A stretch of DNA of 18,895 nt from CALFVT01 sp964513675 (GCA_964513675.1 CAZEOD010000046.1:1-18895); one strand, 5' to 3'; positions 7,053 through 15,819 are shown, counted from the stretch's first letter. Made by a program: numbers and translations. Notes: generated by a model from the sequence alone, not told the origin.

Positions 7053-7164
7053 TATGATGCTTGTTATTATGCGGGGCACTGCGCAGCTTAGCTGAGCTAG
7101 GGGCCTGTGAAAGATCATGCCATTATAACGACAGCGATAATAAGCGCATTACGAAGCGCACTGA

Positions 7165-7185
7165 CCCCGCCGTTAAATGGCGAGG
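7165..7185 (-). terminator. Weak hairpin behind the export lipoprotein gene
   Basis: CCCCGCC (7165-7171) pairs with GGCGAGG (7179-7185) with one G-T pair and a 7-base loop. It lies 15 bases downstream of the hfsD-like stop on the minus strand. No T-run follows, so it is at best a weak terminator. Confidence 0.3.
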
Positions 7186-7199
7186 CCTAAAACTCTACG

Positions 7200-8099
7200 C
7201 TATTGCGTGAGGACAGACCCGCCATTGCCAAAGTTGCCGATCTGATAGCTGACGTTAAAGTCAACAGGCAGAGTTTGGCGGACAGCTTGGACAAAGGCTC
7301 CGGCTTCTGCCAGATTTGTTTTTGGCACAAAGATGATATCGCCGCGCCGAAGCTGCATATTATCATTATACTCGCGGATATTGCGAAGGCCGTTTTGAAG
7401 GTCAATCGCCCGCATCATCATTGCGCCGTTGGGGGCGCGGCGTAGCACGGCAACTTTGGTTGTTCGCGCGCCAGGGCTAAACCCGCCTGCCATAAAGACA
7501 GATTCAATAGTGCCAATCGGCCCGGGCAGAGTATAAATACCGGGCGTTTGGACTTGCCCGCCGATAAAGATTTGCTGCGGGGCGTAAGCGCGCGGCGTAA
7601 CCGCAACGGCAGGATCACGAAGCTGTTTAGCCAGTCCCGCACGAAGTTCATCCTTAACCTGCGAAATGGTTTTTCCAGCAGCCATAATCGGCGGCAGCAT
7701 TGGCATGATAATCCGCCCATCTGGGCCAATCGTCAGATTGCGAGACAGCTCAGGCGCACTTGGAACAATAACGTCAAGCTGGTCATTTGGATAAAGCCGA
7801 TACTCTGGCTCATAATCAACCCATTGCTGAAACTGACCTAAAGGCCCCGGCGGCGGGGGCGGGTTTTGATAAGAAATATGTTTCTGACCCCGTAGCCGCG
7901 CTACAATATTTTTATATTTTTTTGGCTGTTTATACCTGTGCGGCGTCTGCTGATACCGCGTCGCTTGGTAAGAATTATGACCAAAGTGATTCGTTTTTCC
8001 GGGGTGAAACCTCTGATTCGGGGCGTGACATGCACTCAAACCGAGGCTGATAGACCCGATAAAAGCGGCTATTTTCAATATTTTCTGCGGTTTGTGCAT
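7200..8099 (-). CDS. hfsD: Wza-type outer-membrane polysaccharide export lipoprotein (HfsD-like)
   Basis: The 299-residue protein begins with a lipoprotein signal peptide: basic start, hydrophobic core and LSAC lipobox with Cys24 as the lipidated residue. After a His/Gln/Lys/Pro-rich linker comes the polysaccharide export domain (YRLYPNDQLDVIVPSAPELS, then TIGPDGRIIMPMLPPIMAAGKT, about residues 98-190). A SLBB-type domain follows (QIFIGGQVQTPGIYTLPGP ... GGFSPGARTTKVAVLRR ... LRRGDIIFVPKTNLAEAG). The family forms the ring-shaped channel that exports capsule and exopolysaccharide. Gene context (divergent from a Wzz, next to hfsCEFGH homologues) makes holdfast export the best guess. The ATG at 8099 has only a weak AGG upstream. 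Symbol assigned by context; a general exopolysaccharide role is possible. Confidence 0.85.
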   Translation of the reverse strand: MHKPQKILKIAAFIGSISLGLSACHAPNQRFHPGKTNHFGHNSYQATRYQQTPHRYKQPKKYKNIVARLRGQKHISYQNPPPPPGPLGQFQQWVDYEPEYRLYPNDQLDVIVPSAPELSRNLTIGPDGRIIMPMLPPIMAAGKTISQVKDELRAGLAKQLRDPAVAVTPRAYAPQQIFIGGQVQTPGIYTLPGPIGTIESVFMAGGFSPGARTTKVAVLRRAPNGAMMMRAIDLQNGLRNIREYNDNMQLRRGDIIFVPKTNLAEAGAFVQAVRQTLPVDFNVSYQIGNFGNGGSVLTQ

Positions 8100-8218
8100 A
8101 AAAAGGGCCTAAATATTTGGTTAATTCGCTTATTTATGAGTGTTAACAAAAATGGATAACGAAAAATTAAATTTTAGGATTTCTATTGCAGTTAACTTAA
8201 ATTTCTTATGGGTGATTC
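8100..8218. promoter_or_regulatory. Divergent control region between hfsD and hfsA homologues
   Basis: These 119 AT-rich bases must hold both promoters. Two GTTAAC palindromes occur 49 bases apart (8142-8147 and 8191-8196); each contains a TTAAC half-site like CtrA's, but no full TTAA-N7-TTAA is present. A GATTC (GANTC, the CcrM methylation target in this group) lies at 8214-8218, directly before the hfsA ATG. GGGTG at 8210-8214 is the hfsA ribosome site. No clear -35/-10 pair was found. Confidence 0.4.
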
Positions 8219-10195
8219 ATGGCCTTATTCGGTCACAATAAAGAACTTCGCGATGACATGTCCAACAGACGTGTCGTGCAAAATGGCTCATCTGCGGATC
8301 GCCGCCCCAATTTTAATGACCTGACCGTCGGGGATGTTAGCTCCGGCGTGCCGCGTATTCGCCTCGGGGAGTTTTTTGGCTCGCTAAAACGTCAGATGAT
8401 ATGGTTCATCCCGCTTTTTGTGCTTGGGGTCTTGGCTGTCTTGTGGCTTACCAAGGATCTGAAGCGCGTTTATCACGCGGACGGAACTATTCTCGTTCAA
8501 CTCGGGAGTGAATATGTTTATGACCCGATTGGCAGTGACCAAAATAACGGCGCAGGGCTGAGCATAACGCCGGACTATATTGTGCTTAATGAAATCGCTT
8601 TGATGAAAAACTCTGATACGATTGTCCGTGTGATTGGTGAGCTTGAAACGCAATTTGGGTCGCGCTTTGCGGAAGATAACTTTAAAAAACGTTCTAAGGC
8701 TGCTGTGGGGTCGCGTAAATATAATGACGCTCTTGTTGAGCTGCAAACCATTGTTAACAAAAGCTTTGGTGTATCGGCTCAGCCTAAATCCTCTATTTTG
8801 TCTGTCTCCTATAAACATGAGGATCCTGAAATTGCTAAAGCGGCCTTAAATTTGTTTATTGACGCCTATCTTGATTTCCGCCGCACTATCTTTGTCGAAG
8901 GATCGGGTGAGGTGATTACAGAACGCCGCGTGGCAACCGAAGAGCAGTTAAAAGCGAATCAACGTGCCATCTCGCGCTTCTTGATTAATAATGGCGTGTC
9001 TGATTTTGAATCGGAACGTGCAGGCGTCACAGATCGTACAGAAGAACTCCGAGAAGGGCTGAATACACTCCGCGCGGATATATCAGAAAATGAACGCGCG
9101 CTGGCGTCTGTCGAAGATCAACTTCGCAATACACCGGAGCAGCTTGACCTGCAAATTGATGACCGCTCATCACAGCGAATCGCGCAGGCTGAGTTAGAGC
9201 TTGGGCAATTATTGGCAAAATATTTGCCGTCATCACAGCCGGTTCGCCGCAAGCAAAGTGAATTAGAGGAGCTACGCCGCCTGCAAGACAGCTATGGCGG
9301 TACGCCGCGCGGGGGACGACGTGTTGGGCCGAACGGCGTTTATCAATCGCTTTTAACGCGCCGAAATTTATTACAATCTACGGCCGATGCTTTGCGCGAA
9401 AAAGAAGTGATCGTGCAGCGTCAACTTGACTCGGCGGATAGTAAGGTCAGAAAATTACAACGGCTTAGCCCTAAATATTCTGATCTGCTTCGGGAGCGTG
9501 ATACTCTGGATGAACGGCTCAAAGATTACACGACAAAAGAGCAAGAAGCGATTATTAACCAGCAGCAAGCGCAGGCCAATAGCGAGAATGTTCGTGTTAT
9601 TGATCGGGCCTCTCAGGCGCGCAAAGGCCGGAACACAAAATATCTTATGCTCGCCTTAGGCGTCGGGGGGTGGGGCGTGACTTTGGGCGTGATTGCCTTA
9701 ATGCGTGTCTTCCTTGATCCCGCTTTATATGTTGGCAATGCGGTGAGAGGTCGCCGTCAGTCAGATGATGAGATTATGGGGCAAAATATGGCGGCTGAGC
9801 CTGAATTTCAACCGCAAGCCCAAACGGCCTATGCATCTGGCGTGCAGCCCTATATTCCTGAACCGGTGGCTGCGCCGCAGCCTATGGCTTATGCGGCTAT
9901 GACGCCTGCTGCGCCTGCGTCTTATGCCGACCCCCATCAAGCGCCGCCGCAAATGCCGCAACAGATGGAGTCCCAGCCCCAGCCCCAGCCTTATCAAGCC
10001 CTTGCACCGCAGCAATATCAAGAACCGATGCCGCAGCATCAAGCTAACCCCTATGTGCCATTATCCTATGCGGGAAATGCCGCGCATGACATCTATGCTA
10101 ACCCTTATGTCGCCTCTGGGACGGGTGGATATAATAATGGGCCAAGCGTTAACCCTGCGGCGCTAGGCCAGCTCCCGCGCAGCCCAGAAGGTTAA
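8219..10195 (+). CDS. hfsA: Wzz/GumC-type polysaccharide co-polymerase with long Tyr/Pro/Gln tail (HfsA-like)
   Basis: The protein has 658 residues. An N-terminal cytoplasmic stretch is followed by membrane helix 1 (about 59-78, MIWFIPLFVLGVLAVLWL). A large periplasmic part includes coiled-coil-like segments (about 225-450, e.g. ATEEQLKANQRAISRFL and LRERDTLDERLKDYTTKEQEA). Helix 2 (about 475-500) comes next. A roughly 150-residue cytoplasmic tail rich in Pro, Gln, Ala and Tyr ends it. This is the architecture of chain-length regulators that control Wzy-dependent polymerisation and couple it to Wza. There is no Walker A motif, so it is not a fused tyrosine kinase. The next gene starts in the last bases of this one, giving tight coupling. 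Family call is firm; the HfsA label rests on the neighbourhood. Confidence 0.88.
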   Translation: MALFGHNKELRDDMSNRRVVQNGSSADRRPNFNDLTVGDVSSGVPRIRLGEFFGSLKRQMIWFIPLFVLGVLAVLWLTKDLKRVYHADGTILVQLGSEYVYDPIGSDQNNGAGLSITPDYIVLNEIALMKNSDTIVRVIGELETQFGSRFAEDNFKKRSKAAVGSRKYNDALVELQTIVNKSFGVSAQPKSSILSVSYKHEDPEIAKAALNLFIDAYLDFRRTIFVEGSGEVITERRVATEEQLKANQRAISRFLINNGVSDFESERAGVTDRTEELREGLNTLRADISENERALASVEDQLRNTPEQLDLQIDDRSSQRIAQAELELGQLLAKYLPSSQPVRRKQSELEELRRLQDSYGGTPRGGRRVGPNGVYQSLLTRRNLLQSTADALREKEVIVQRQLDSADSKVRKLQRLSPKYSDLLRERDTLDERLKDYTTKEQEAIINQQQAQANSENVRVIDRASQARKGRNTKYLMLALGVGGWGVTLGVIALMRVFLDPALYVGNAVRGRRQSDDEIMGQNMAAEPEFQPQAQTAYASGVQPYIPEPVAAPQPMAYAAMTPAAPASYADPHQAPPQMPQQMESQPQPQPYQALAPQQYQEPMPQHQANPYVPLSYAGNAAHDIYANPYVASGTGGYNNGPSVNPAALGQLPRSPEG

Positions 10196-10198
10196 GCC

Positions 10199-11572
10199 TT
10201 GAAGAATAGGCCCGCATATACGGGGCAAACCGCTTTGCCCTATGAACGCAGGGGCACGGATATTGCCGATCAGCAGCAAGATACATTAATTTGGGTGATG
10301 AAAGCTCTGGAGTCGGCTCTTTATTGCTTCATTCTCTTTTATTTTAGCGGGTCTGTGGTTGGTATAGTTTTCCCGCCTGTGAATGATATTGATTTGGCCG
10401 TGGAGAACCCCTTAGCGCGCTTTATGTGGTATCCTATTTATAGCGCAATTTTATTGTTATGCCTGATGAATATTGTCCATTTCATTCGAATTTCAATTTT
10501 CAACCCACTTCTTATTCTCTGTGTTTTATGGTGCGGAATCAGCATGATATGGTCGATTGATCCGGGGTTGACGACGCGCCGAAGCGTGGCGCTATTGATG
10601 ACGACCTTAGCCGGATTAGCTATTGCGGCCCGCTATGATTGGGACGGCTTGGTGCAGCGCTTGGCCTTTGCCTTTTTCCTTATGGCCTTTGTGTCACTCC
10701 TCATTGTCATCATAAAACCGTCGCAAGGTATTATGGCCGTGGTTTATGAAGGCGCGTGGAAAGGGCCTTTCCCAGAGAAGAATTATTTGGGCGGATTAAT
10801 GGCTAAAGGATTAATTGTGTCTATGTGCGCTTTTGCTATGCGCCCAAGCCGAGGATGGCTTTGGATTCCAGCTGGCTTATTATGTTTCTTTCTCGTTTTA
10901 ATGTCGACATCTAAAACGGCTTTATTGATTTCTCTATTTGGAATTTTAGCCTTTTTGGCAATGCGTGTTTTTCGCCGCTTTCCTATTTTAAGACTACCCG
11001 TTCTCTATTTGCTTGTCGCAAGTATCACAGCTTTTGCCGTTTTATTCCTCACCATACCTGATGAGTTATTTGGGTTGATTGGGAAAGATGCGACCTTTAC
11101 AGGCCGAACAGATATTTGGGAGCAGCTTATAATTGCGATCAAAGAAAAGCCGGTTTTAGGCTATGGCTATGGCACTTTTTGGCAAGATCCCTTAGGCCCG
11201 TCTTATAACTTACGGCAAACGCTGCAATGGGGCGTGCCAACGGCGCATAATGGCTGGTTTGAAACATGGCTTTCATCAGGCATGGTCGGCGTGATTATGT
11301 TTTCTATACTTTATATTTTTACGCTAATCTTGGCGTTTGACCGCATAAAACGCGGCGGTGTGGAGGCCTATTGGGTTGTCTTATCCGTGCTGATGTTTGC
11401 GATGTTTTCCCTCTCAGAAAGTACGATCTTGCAGCAAAATGATCTAAGCTGGCTGATCTTTGTCGCAACCTCGGCTAAGCTTTTTGCGCTGGAGCGGCCC
11501 TATTGGCGAGAGAGGCCGCGTATGCCCTATGTCTTTAGTCACCGTGAGGATTTCATGCCGCAGGCTCGGTAG
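10199..11572 (+). CDS. hfsC: Wzy-type polysaccharide polymerase / O-antigen ligase family (HfsC-like)
   Basis: The 457-residue membrane protein has about ten to twelve predicted helices after a ~35-residue polar N-terminus. The Wzy_C/WaaL hallmark region is clear: FTGRTDIWEQLIIAIKEKP then LGYGYGTFW and a periplasmic loop with HNGWFETWLSSGMVGV (about residues 300-365). The family joins lipid-linked repeat units into polymer on the periplasmic face, or ligates them. In this cluster, polymerisation is expected. The start is a TTG at 10199, supported by AGAAGG six bases upstream inside the end of the hfsA-like gene. It lies three bases after that gene's stop. It ends 32 bases from the convergent deacetylase-GT gene with a shared hairpin between them. 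Confidence 0.88.
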   Translation: MKNRPAYTGQTALPYERRGTDIADQQQDTLIWVMKALESALYCFILFYFSGSVVGIVFPPVNDIDLAVENPLARFMWYPIYSAILLLCLMNIVHFIRISIFNPLLILCVLWCGISMIWSIDPGLTTRRSVALLMTTLAGLAIAARYDWDGLVQRLAFAFFLMAFVSLLIVIIKPSQGIMAVVYEGAWKGPFPEKNYLGGLMAKGLIVSMCAFAMRPSRGWLWIPAGLLCFFLVLMSTSKTALLISLFGILAFLAMRVFRRFPILRLPVLYLLVASITAFAVLFLTIPDELFGLIGKDATFTGRTDIWEQLIIAIKEKPVLGYGYGTFWQDPLGPSYNLRQTLQWGVPTAHNGWFETWLSSGMVGVIMFSILYIFTLILAFDRIKRGGVEAYWVVLSVLMFAMFSLSESTILQQNDLSWLIFVATSAKLFALERPYWRERPRMPYVFSHREDFMPQAR

Positions 11573-11588
11573 AGGTCAATATAACCCC

Positions 11589-11623
11589 CGCCTCGGTAAG
11601 ATAATTAAGAGGCGCTATTTTTA
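11589..11623 (+). terminator. Terminator between convergent hfsC and hfsH-GT genes
   Basis: CGCCTC (11589-11594) pairs with GAGGCG (11609-11614) across a 14-base loop, followed by CTATTTTTA. It starts 17 bases after the hfsC-like stop. The stem overlaps the TAA of the facing gene (11605-11607), so it may serve both directions, better on plus. Confidence 0.5.
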
Positions 11624-13359
11624 ACCATCTCAGTTGTAGAGTTCGCGCCATAAAGCCGCGGGCGAAAGCCGTCCCACCAGAAAATCTTCCCAAAGGCTTG
11701 CGATAAGCGGGCATAGGAGTGGACGGCAATATCTTTACCTTGCAGACGTTCAAGACCATATTTAAAGCCGTAAACTCCGATTTGCGCGCAGCCAACCAGC
11801 ATCCAATAAATGACTTTGAATATGCCTTTAAAGCCGCGATCTGCGGCGAGTTGCGTGGGGCCTTGGCCAAAGGCGAAATTGCGCTTCCAAATATATTGAA
11901 AGGTTGCCCGCGAGGCTGGTATGTCCTCATAAGCTGAAAAATGCGGGGACCAGACGGTCTTTACGCCTTGTTCTCTTAATTGATGAAACAAAACATCATC
12001 TTCGCCGCCAATATCATTTAAGGCCGGGTCAAAGGGTGGATTAGGGAATGTCATTTGCGCCGTATCAAGGGCCGCGCCGCCCATACCCAGAAAGCGGTCA
12101 ATAAAGCCTTCAGGCTCTTTTAATGTTCGGCTAAACAGCGGGATCATGGCTTGAATTTTCGGATCCGTCTTATCATGCATACGGGCGGTCACATCGGAAA
12201 ATGCAATGCCGGCTTTATATTTTTCCAATAGACCAATCATGTTTTGTGTCCAATCCGGCGGCGCTTCCATATCGTCATCAATGAATAGCAAGAAGCGTCC
12301 ATTGACTTTTTCCATCGCGGCGTTTCTGGCATTACAGACGCCGGGTTTTACGGCGTGGACATAAGTGATGTTTATATCCTTATGCAGGGCTATCATGCTA
12401 TCTATATAAGGCTTTGCGCTTCCCGCAGGGTCATTATCAGATATGATAATCTGGAAGTCGGATGTGTCGACGGTTTGCTTTACAAGGCTTGAGAGCGCGA
12501 GTTCAAGCCCTTTAGGGCGCTTATATGTTGGCATGATAATGCTGATGCTTTTATCCATCATGACCTTGTTCCTTTGATCGAGCCCCCCCGTTATTTTACC
12601 CTTTTTTCGTAATAAGTCTATTGTTTGGTGTATCGGCACGACCTCTGCGCCGCTTTGTTTTATGGCCTTTAAAACACGCGAAAAATCTTCGGGGGTACAG
12701 CCAAATTTTGACGGATTATCACGCACGTCATGCGTAAATAAAGTCAGCCAGCCGGGCCTTTCCTTCAAGCTTTCAATTGCTCTAACCACTTTGTCGATAT
12801 CCGGCCCGCTATAGATTTTCATGGCGTTGATCTGGTTGAGGTCAACGGTATCATAATGAATGCCGGGCACGATACCGCGCATGGCAGTAAAGCCTGTTTC
12901 TAAATGCCGTTTCTGCGCAGCATTCGCTTCGCCGTAAGGATAGGCAAAGCTTTTAAGCGGGGGCACGCCAATCTTCCCGAGGGCATGGGCATTATCCTCA
13001 ATTTCTTTCTGTATAGCTTCATTGGAAACTTCAAGAATATTGACATGATTATAGGTGTGGCAACCAATCTCATGACCGTCTTTTACTAAGGTCTGTATGT
13101 CTTCGGCGTCAAAATGACGGCCTAAATGATTTGTTTTACCTTCCAGACCTGCGGCAACGTAAAAGGTCGCCTTCCAGTCATACTCATCAAGTTGAGGGAG
13201 GGCGTTTTCCATCACACTTTGCGGAAAGTCATCAAATGAAATGCTGATAATGGGCCGCTCGAGCTTCACCGGGATGTTTCGCTTGGCCATAAGCGGAACT
13301 AATTTTCGGTTCACTCGGCGTATTAAACCGGGCGTGATGGCATGTTCGCGTCTTGTCAT
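11605..13359 (-). CDS. hfsH: Polysaccharide deacetylase (HfsH-like) fused to a GT2 glycosyltransferase
   Basis: As read, this is a 584-residue bifunctional protein. Residues about 37-250 are a NodB-type deacetylase. ISFDDFPQS carries Asp43 and Asp44; HTYNH carries metal ligands His101 and His105; SFAYPYG is at about 137 and LFTHDV (His210) closes the active site. It would remove N-acetyl groups from the polymer, needed for adhesion in Caulobacter HfsH. No signal peptide is seen. Residues 268-584 are a GT2: SISIIMPTYKRP, a DDD motif at 361-363 and GGEDD at 451-455. I chose the ATG at 13359 because it overlaps the upstream gene's TGA (ATGA) and has AGAGGA before it; a longer form from 13392 would lie inside that gene. 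The domains are joined through seven G (12583-12589), so the fusion depends on an exact homopolymer count. Domain calls firm, single-chain state uncertain. Confidence 0.85.
   Translation of the reverse strand: MTRREHAITPGLIRRVNRKLVPLMAKRNIPVKLERPIISISFDDFPQSVMENALPQLDEYDWKATFYVAAGLEGKTNHLGRHFDAEDIQTLVKDGHEIGCHTYNHVNILEVSNEAIQKEIEDNAHALGKIGVPPLKSFAYPYGEANAAQKRHLETGFTAMRGIVPGIHYDTVDLNQINAMKIYSGPDIDKVVRAIESLKERPGWLTLFTHDVRDNPSKFGCTPEDFSRVLKAIKQSGAEVVPIHQTIDLLRKKGKITGGLDQRNKVMMDKSISIIMPTYKRPKGLELALSSLVKQTVDTSDFQIIISDNDPAGSAKPYIDSMIALHKDINITYVHAVKPGVCNARNAAMEKVNGRFLLFIDDDMEAPPDWTQNMIGLLEKYKAGIAFSDVTARMHDKTDPKIQAMIPLFSRTLKEPEGFIDRFLGMGGAALDTAQMTFPNPPFDPALNDIGGEDDVLFHQLREQGVKTVWSPHFSAYEDIPASRATFQYIWKRNFAFGQGPTQLAADRGFKGIFKVIYWMLVGCAQIGVYGFKYGLERLQGKDIAVHSYARLSQAFGKIFWWDGFRPRLYGANSTTEMVKNSAS
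12558..12589 (-). other. G7 tract and buried ATGA junction inside the deacetylase-GT2 frame
   Basis: On the minus strand seven G occupy 12589-12583. Further on come AAAGGA (a good ribosome site, eight bases before the start) and then TCATGATGG. The first ATG at 12561 would be the natural start of the GT2 (MMDKSISIIMPTY). Removing one G puts a TGA at 12560-12558 in the deacetylase frame, overlapping that ATG as ATGA. Confidence 0.7.
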
Positions 13360-14291
13360 GACATATCCTCTGTATACCAACTGGCGCGCCACAGTTTTAA
13401 AGCTTTAATTCGTAGACCTATCGGCATGATAGGCCGCCTAACAACCGCCTTGAGTAAGGGGCGGAGCCATTTGTGAGCCGGAACTTTCTTTAGCCGGCTA
13501 ACCCAGCGGTAAAGCGGTAAGCTTTTAGCAATGGCGGGGTGTTTTTTTGTGAACCGGTCATAATTATGCCCGCTTGTTTTAAAGCGCCTCAAAAGCGTGT
13601 CAGTTGTTTCCAAACCTAAATGTAAAGCCGGATTATCAATATGCAAAAGCCGATAGGTTTTTGCCGCTCGCGCGGCCCATTCGCTATCTTCCCAGCCCCA
13701 TCCCGTGAACCCATCATCAAAAGGCGTGTCGGCTAAGACGGTTTTGCGGATACATAGATTCGAGGACGCGACATTCTTAGGGCCAAGGGCTTGGCGCTCT
13801 GCGGCGTCGGCGCAATCGGATGCGATCGACATGACGCGGTGTATTTCTGTATCAGCCTGTCCGGGCTCGTCTTTCACTTTAAATCCGCCGAAAATAATAT
13901 CGGCCTCATCTGCGCGAATGTAATCGGTATAGAGGCTTAAAAAATCGCGGGTTAAGGGCAGCATATCTGCATCAAGAAATAAAACCCATGGGGAGTTAGC
14001 GGCCTTAAATAAATGATTGCGTCCATATGAGCGGCCCTTATTGGCACTCGCGGTCAGCAGCGTAACAGGGCAGTTGGCGGCGTCCACGGCTTGGCTAACG
14101 CGCTGCGTTAATGCCGCGTCTTGCGTACCGTCATCATAGAGCCATATAGCGATAGATTGATCGGCCTGCGCGCTAAGGGCTTGAAGGAGGGGGGTCGGGT
14201 CATCGCGGAAAAACGGAATTAGAACAGATAAAATAGGTGTGCTCTGCGCCGTAATTGGGCTGGAATGTGATATTATGGCAGGAACACTCAT
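13356..14291 (-). CDS. hfsG: GT2 family glycosyltransferase (HfsG-like)
   Basis: The 311-residue protein has a GT-A fold of the GT2 family. The nucleotide-sugar entry strand is PILSVLIPFFRDD. GRSYGRNHLFKAANSPWVLFLDADM (about 90-115) contains the metal-binding DAD (DxD-type) motif. GFTGWGWEDSEWAARA (about 200) holds the acceptor-side WGxED motif with the likely catalytic acidic residue. A basic C-terminus (KALKLWRASW) suggests peripheral membrane contact. In Caulobacter, hfsG sits between hfsF and hfsH, exactly as here, and adds an amino sugar to the holdfast repeat unit; the specificity here is inferred only. It overlaps both neighbours by ATGA, one at its start (flippase stop) and one at its end (deacetylase start). 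Confidence 0.88.
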   Translation of the reverse strand: MSVPAIISHSSPITAQSTPILSVLIPFFRDDPTPLLQALSAQADQSIAIWLYDDGTQDAALTQRVSQAVDAANCPVTLLTASANKGRSYGRNHLFKAANSPWVLFLDADMLPLTRDFLSLYTDYIRADEADIIFGGFKVKDEPGQADTEIHRVMSIASDCADAAERQALGPKNVASSNLCIRKTVLADTPFDDGFTGWGWEDSEWAARAAKTYRLLHIDNPALHLGLETTDTLLRRFKTSGHNYDRFTKKHPAIAKSLPLYRWVSRLKKVPAHKWLRPLLKAVVRRPIMPIGLRIKALKLWRASWYTEDMS

Positions 14292-15769
14292 AGAGCATTC
14301 TCTGCCATAATATCCTCCTCCCCAGGAGCTCGAAATTTCTTTTTTATGGCCTTAAGGACCATTCGGCAATCGGCGATATTTAACACCAAAGCCAGAGAAC
14401 AATATATAAACGCGCCGAGGCCTGACATCACGATTGCTTGGACCCAATCGGGCCAGCTTTCGGGTATGGGGGCAAGTCGAACACCCGCCGCCATAATGAG
14501 GCAGGCGCATAATATCAAACCAAGTGATTTAAACGGTAAGGGCAGGGGGTATAAACGCCGCCCAACAATAAGCGCTAAAACAAGGCCAAGGCTATAGGCG
14601 GCGATGGTGGCGATAACTGCGCCCATCAAGCCATAAAGCGGGATTAACCAGATGTTCAGCCCAATATTAAGGATAACAGGCGGCAGAAGCGCCCATATAA
14701 ATGTCAGCGGTTTACCGCTCAGCATAAAGGCGCGCTGGGCGTAAAAGCTAATCATACCGTTCAGCACAGCGGCAAAGGCGATCGGCGCCATAATTGCGAC
14801 AGCTTCCGCGCGAAGGCTCTCGCCTAAGATAAACCCTGCGGGCTTTGCAATGAGAGCAATACCTGTTGCCGCAGGCAAGGTGATGAAGAGCAGCGCCTTG
14901 CAATAATTACGCATCACATCTTGCGATTCTTTAACACCTGTTTTCTCTATTGTGGTCACAGCAATCGGCGTTACAGCCATGCCAATCCAGACAAAAAGAA
15001 TATCAAGCGTGCGGTTAGCCAGATTATAGCCTGCGCTATATTGGCCCGCGGCTGCCGTATCCATCATAATTCCGATAATGAACACATCCGCCGATGACAA
15101 AGCGTAGCTGAGCACCAGAGATATGCAAATAGGGGCGCCATAATTGAAATAGGATTTAATCGCTTGATGATCGACGCGCCCAGTTTTGGCTTCTCGGTAC
15201 ATAAAGGGGGCATCCGCTAAAAATACGAATATAATGCCAACAAAAATGCCGATTATCGGGCCAAGCTCTCTTAGGTCTGTCATTAGAATTAAAATAATTC
15301 CGGCTGAAAACGCGATCACGCTTTGCAGCGAATAATTCCAGCTAAATCGTCCAATCCGGTGGGCCGCTTTATGGGCTTCATGGCTTAAATTCGTAAAGAC
15401 TTGAAAGCAGGTTGAGCCCAGAGCAAAGCCAAGCACTGTTTTAAGGCGCGGCTCAATAGGGGTCAGAATTAATATAATCATAATTAAAATAAAACAAATG
15501 CCCCCCGTCAGAAAGCCGTAAGCATAAAGTGTTTTTATTAGGCTCGGGACAGATTTTTCTTCTTCACCTCGGGCATGATATCGCGCCATAGCTGCTTCGA
15601 GCCATGTTAAAAGTAGCATGTGAAAAAACTGGATCGAGACGATTGCAATGGCGTAACGGCCATACTCAGGCCCATCGAGCAGCCGCGTCAGAACAATAAT
15701 ATTCCCGAAACTTACAAGCAAGGTTGCAAGATTGACAGGGATATATGCCAGCATGGAGCGGCCAAACAT
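14288..15769 (-). CDS. hfsF: Wzx-type polysaccharide flippase (HfsF-like)
   Basis: This 493-residue protein has about twelve to fourteen hydrophobic helices. Its N-terminal pattern (YIPVNLATLLVSFGNIIVLTRLLDGPEYGRYAIAI) is typical of the polysaccharide-specific transporter branch of the MOP/MATE superfamily. It would move the undecaprenyl-linked repeat unit across the inner membrane. Conserved GQYSAGYNLANRTLD and late glycine-rich helices fit the family. I prefer the ATG at 15769, which has AAAAGGGG about seven bases upstream, to a TTG at 15802 that adds eleven residues with no ribosome site. It lies 50 bases after the HfsE-like gene and overlaps the GT2 behind it by four bases (ATGA). Confidence 0.9.
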   Translation of the reverse strand: MFGRSMLAYIPVNLATLLVSFGNIIVLTRLLDGPEYGRYAIAIVSIQFFHMLLLTWLEAAMARYHARGEEEKSVPSLIKTLYAYGFLTGGICFILIMIILILTPIEPRLKTVLGFALGSTCFQVFTNLSHEAHKAAHRIGRFSWNYSLQSVIAFSAGIILILMTDLRELGPIIGIFVGIIFVFLADAPFMYREAKTGRVDHQAIKSYFNYGAPICISLVLSYALSSADVFIIGIMMDTAAAGQYSAGYNLANRTLDILFVWIGMAVTPIAVTTIEKTGVKESQDVMRNYCKALLFITLPAATGIALIAKPAGFILGESLRAEAVAIMAPIAFAAVLNGMISFYAQRAFMLSGKPLTFIWALLPPVILNIGLNIWLIPLYGLMGAVIATIAAYSLGLVLALIVGRRLYPLPLPFKSLGLILCACLIMAAGVRLAPIPESWPDWVQAIVMSGLGAFIYCSLALVLNIADCRMVLKAIKKKFRAPGEEDIMAENAL

Positions 15770-15819
15770 TATTGCGCCCCTTTTAAGGCGGTGATATGCC
15801 AAGTTTTATTATGCATGAT

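Noticed and set aside
8122..8147. TTAA...TTAAC pair in the hfsD-hfsA spacer as a CtrA site
   Set aside because: Spacing between the half-sites is far more than seven bases, so the consensus is not met.
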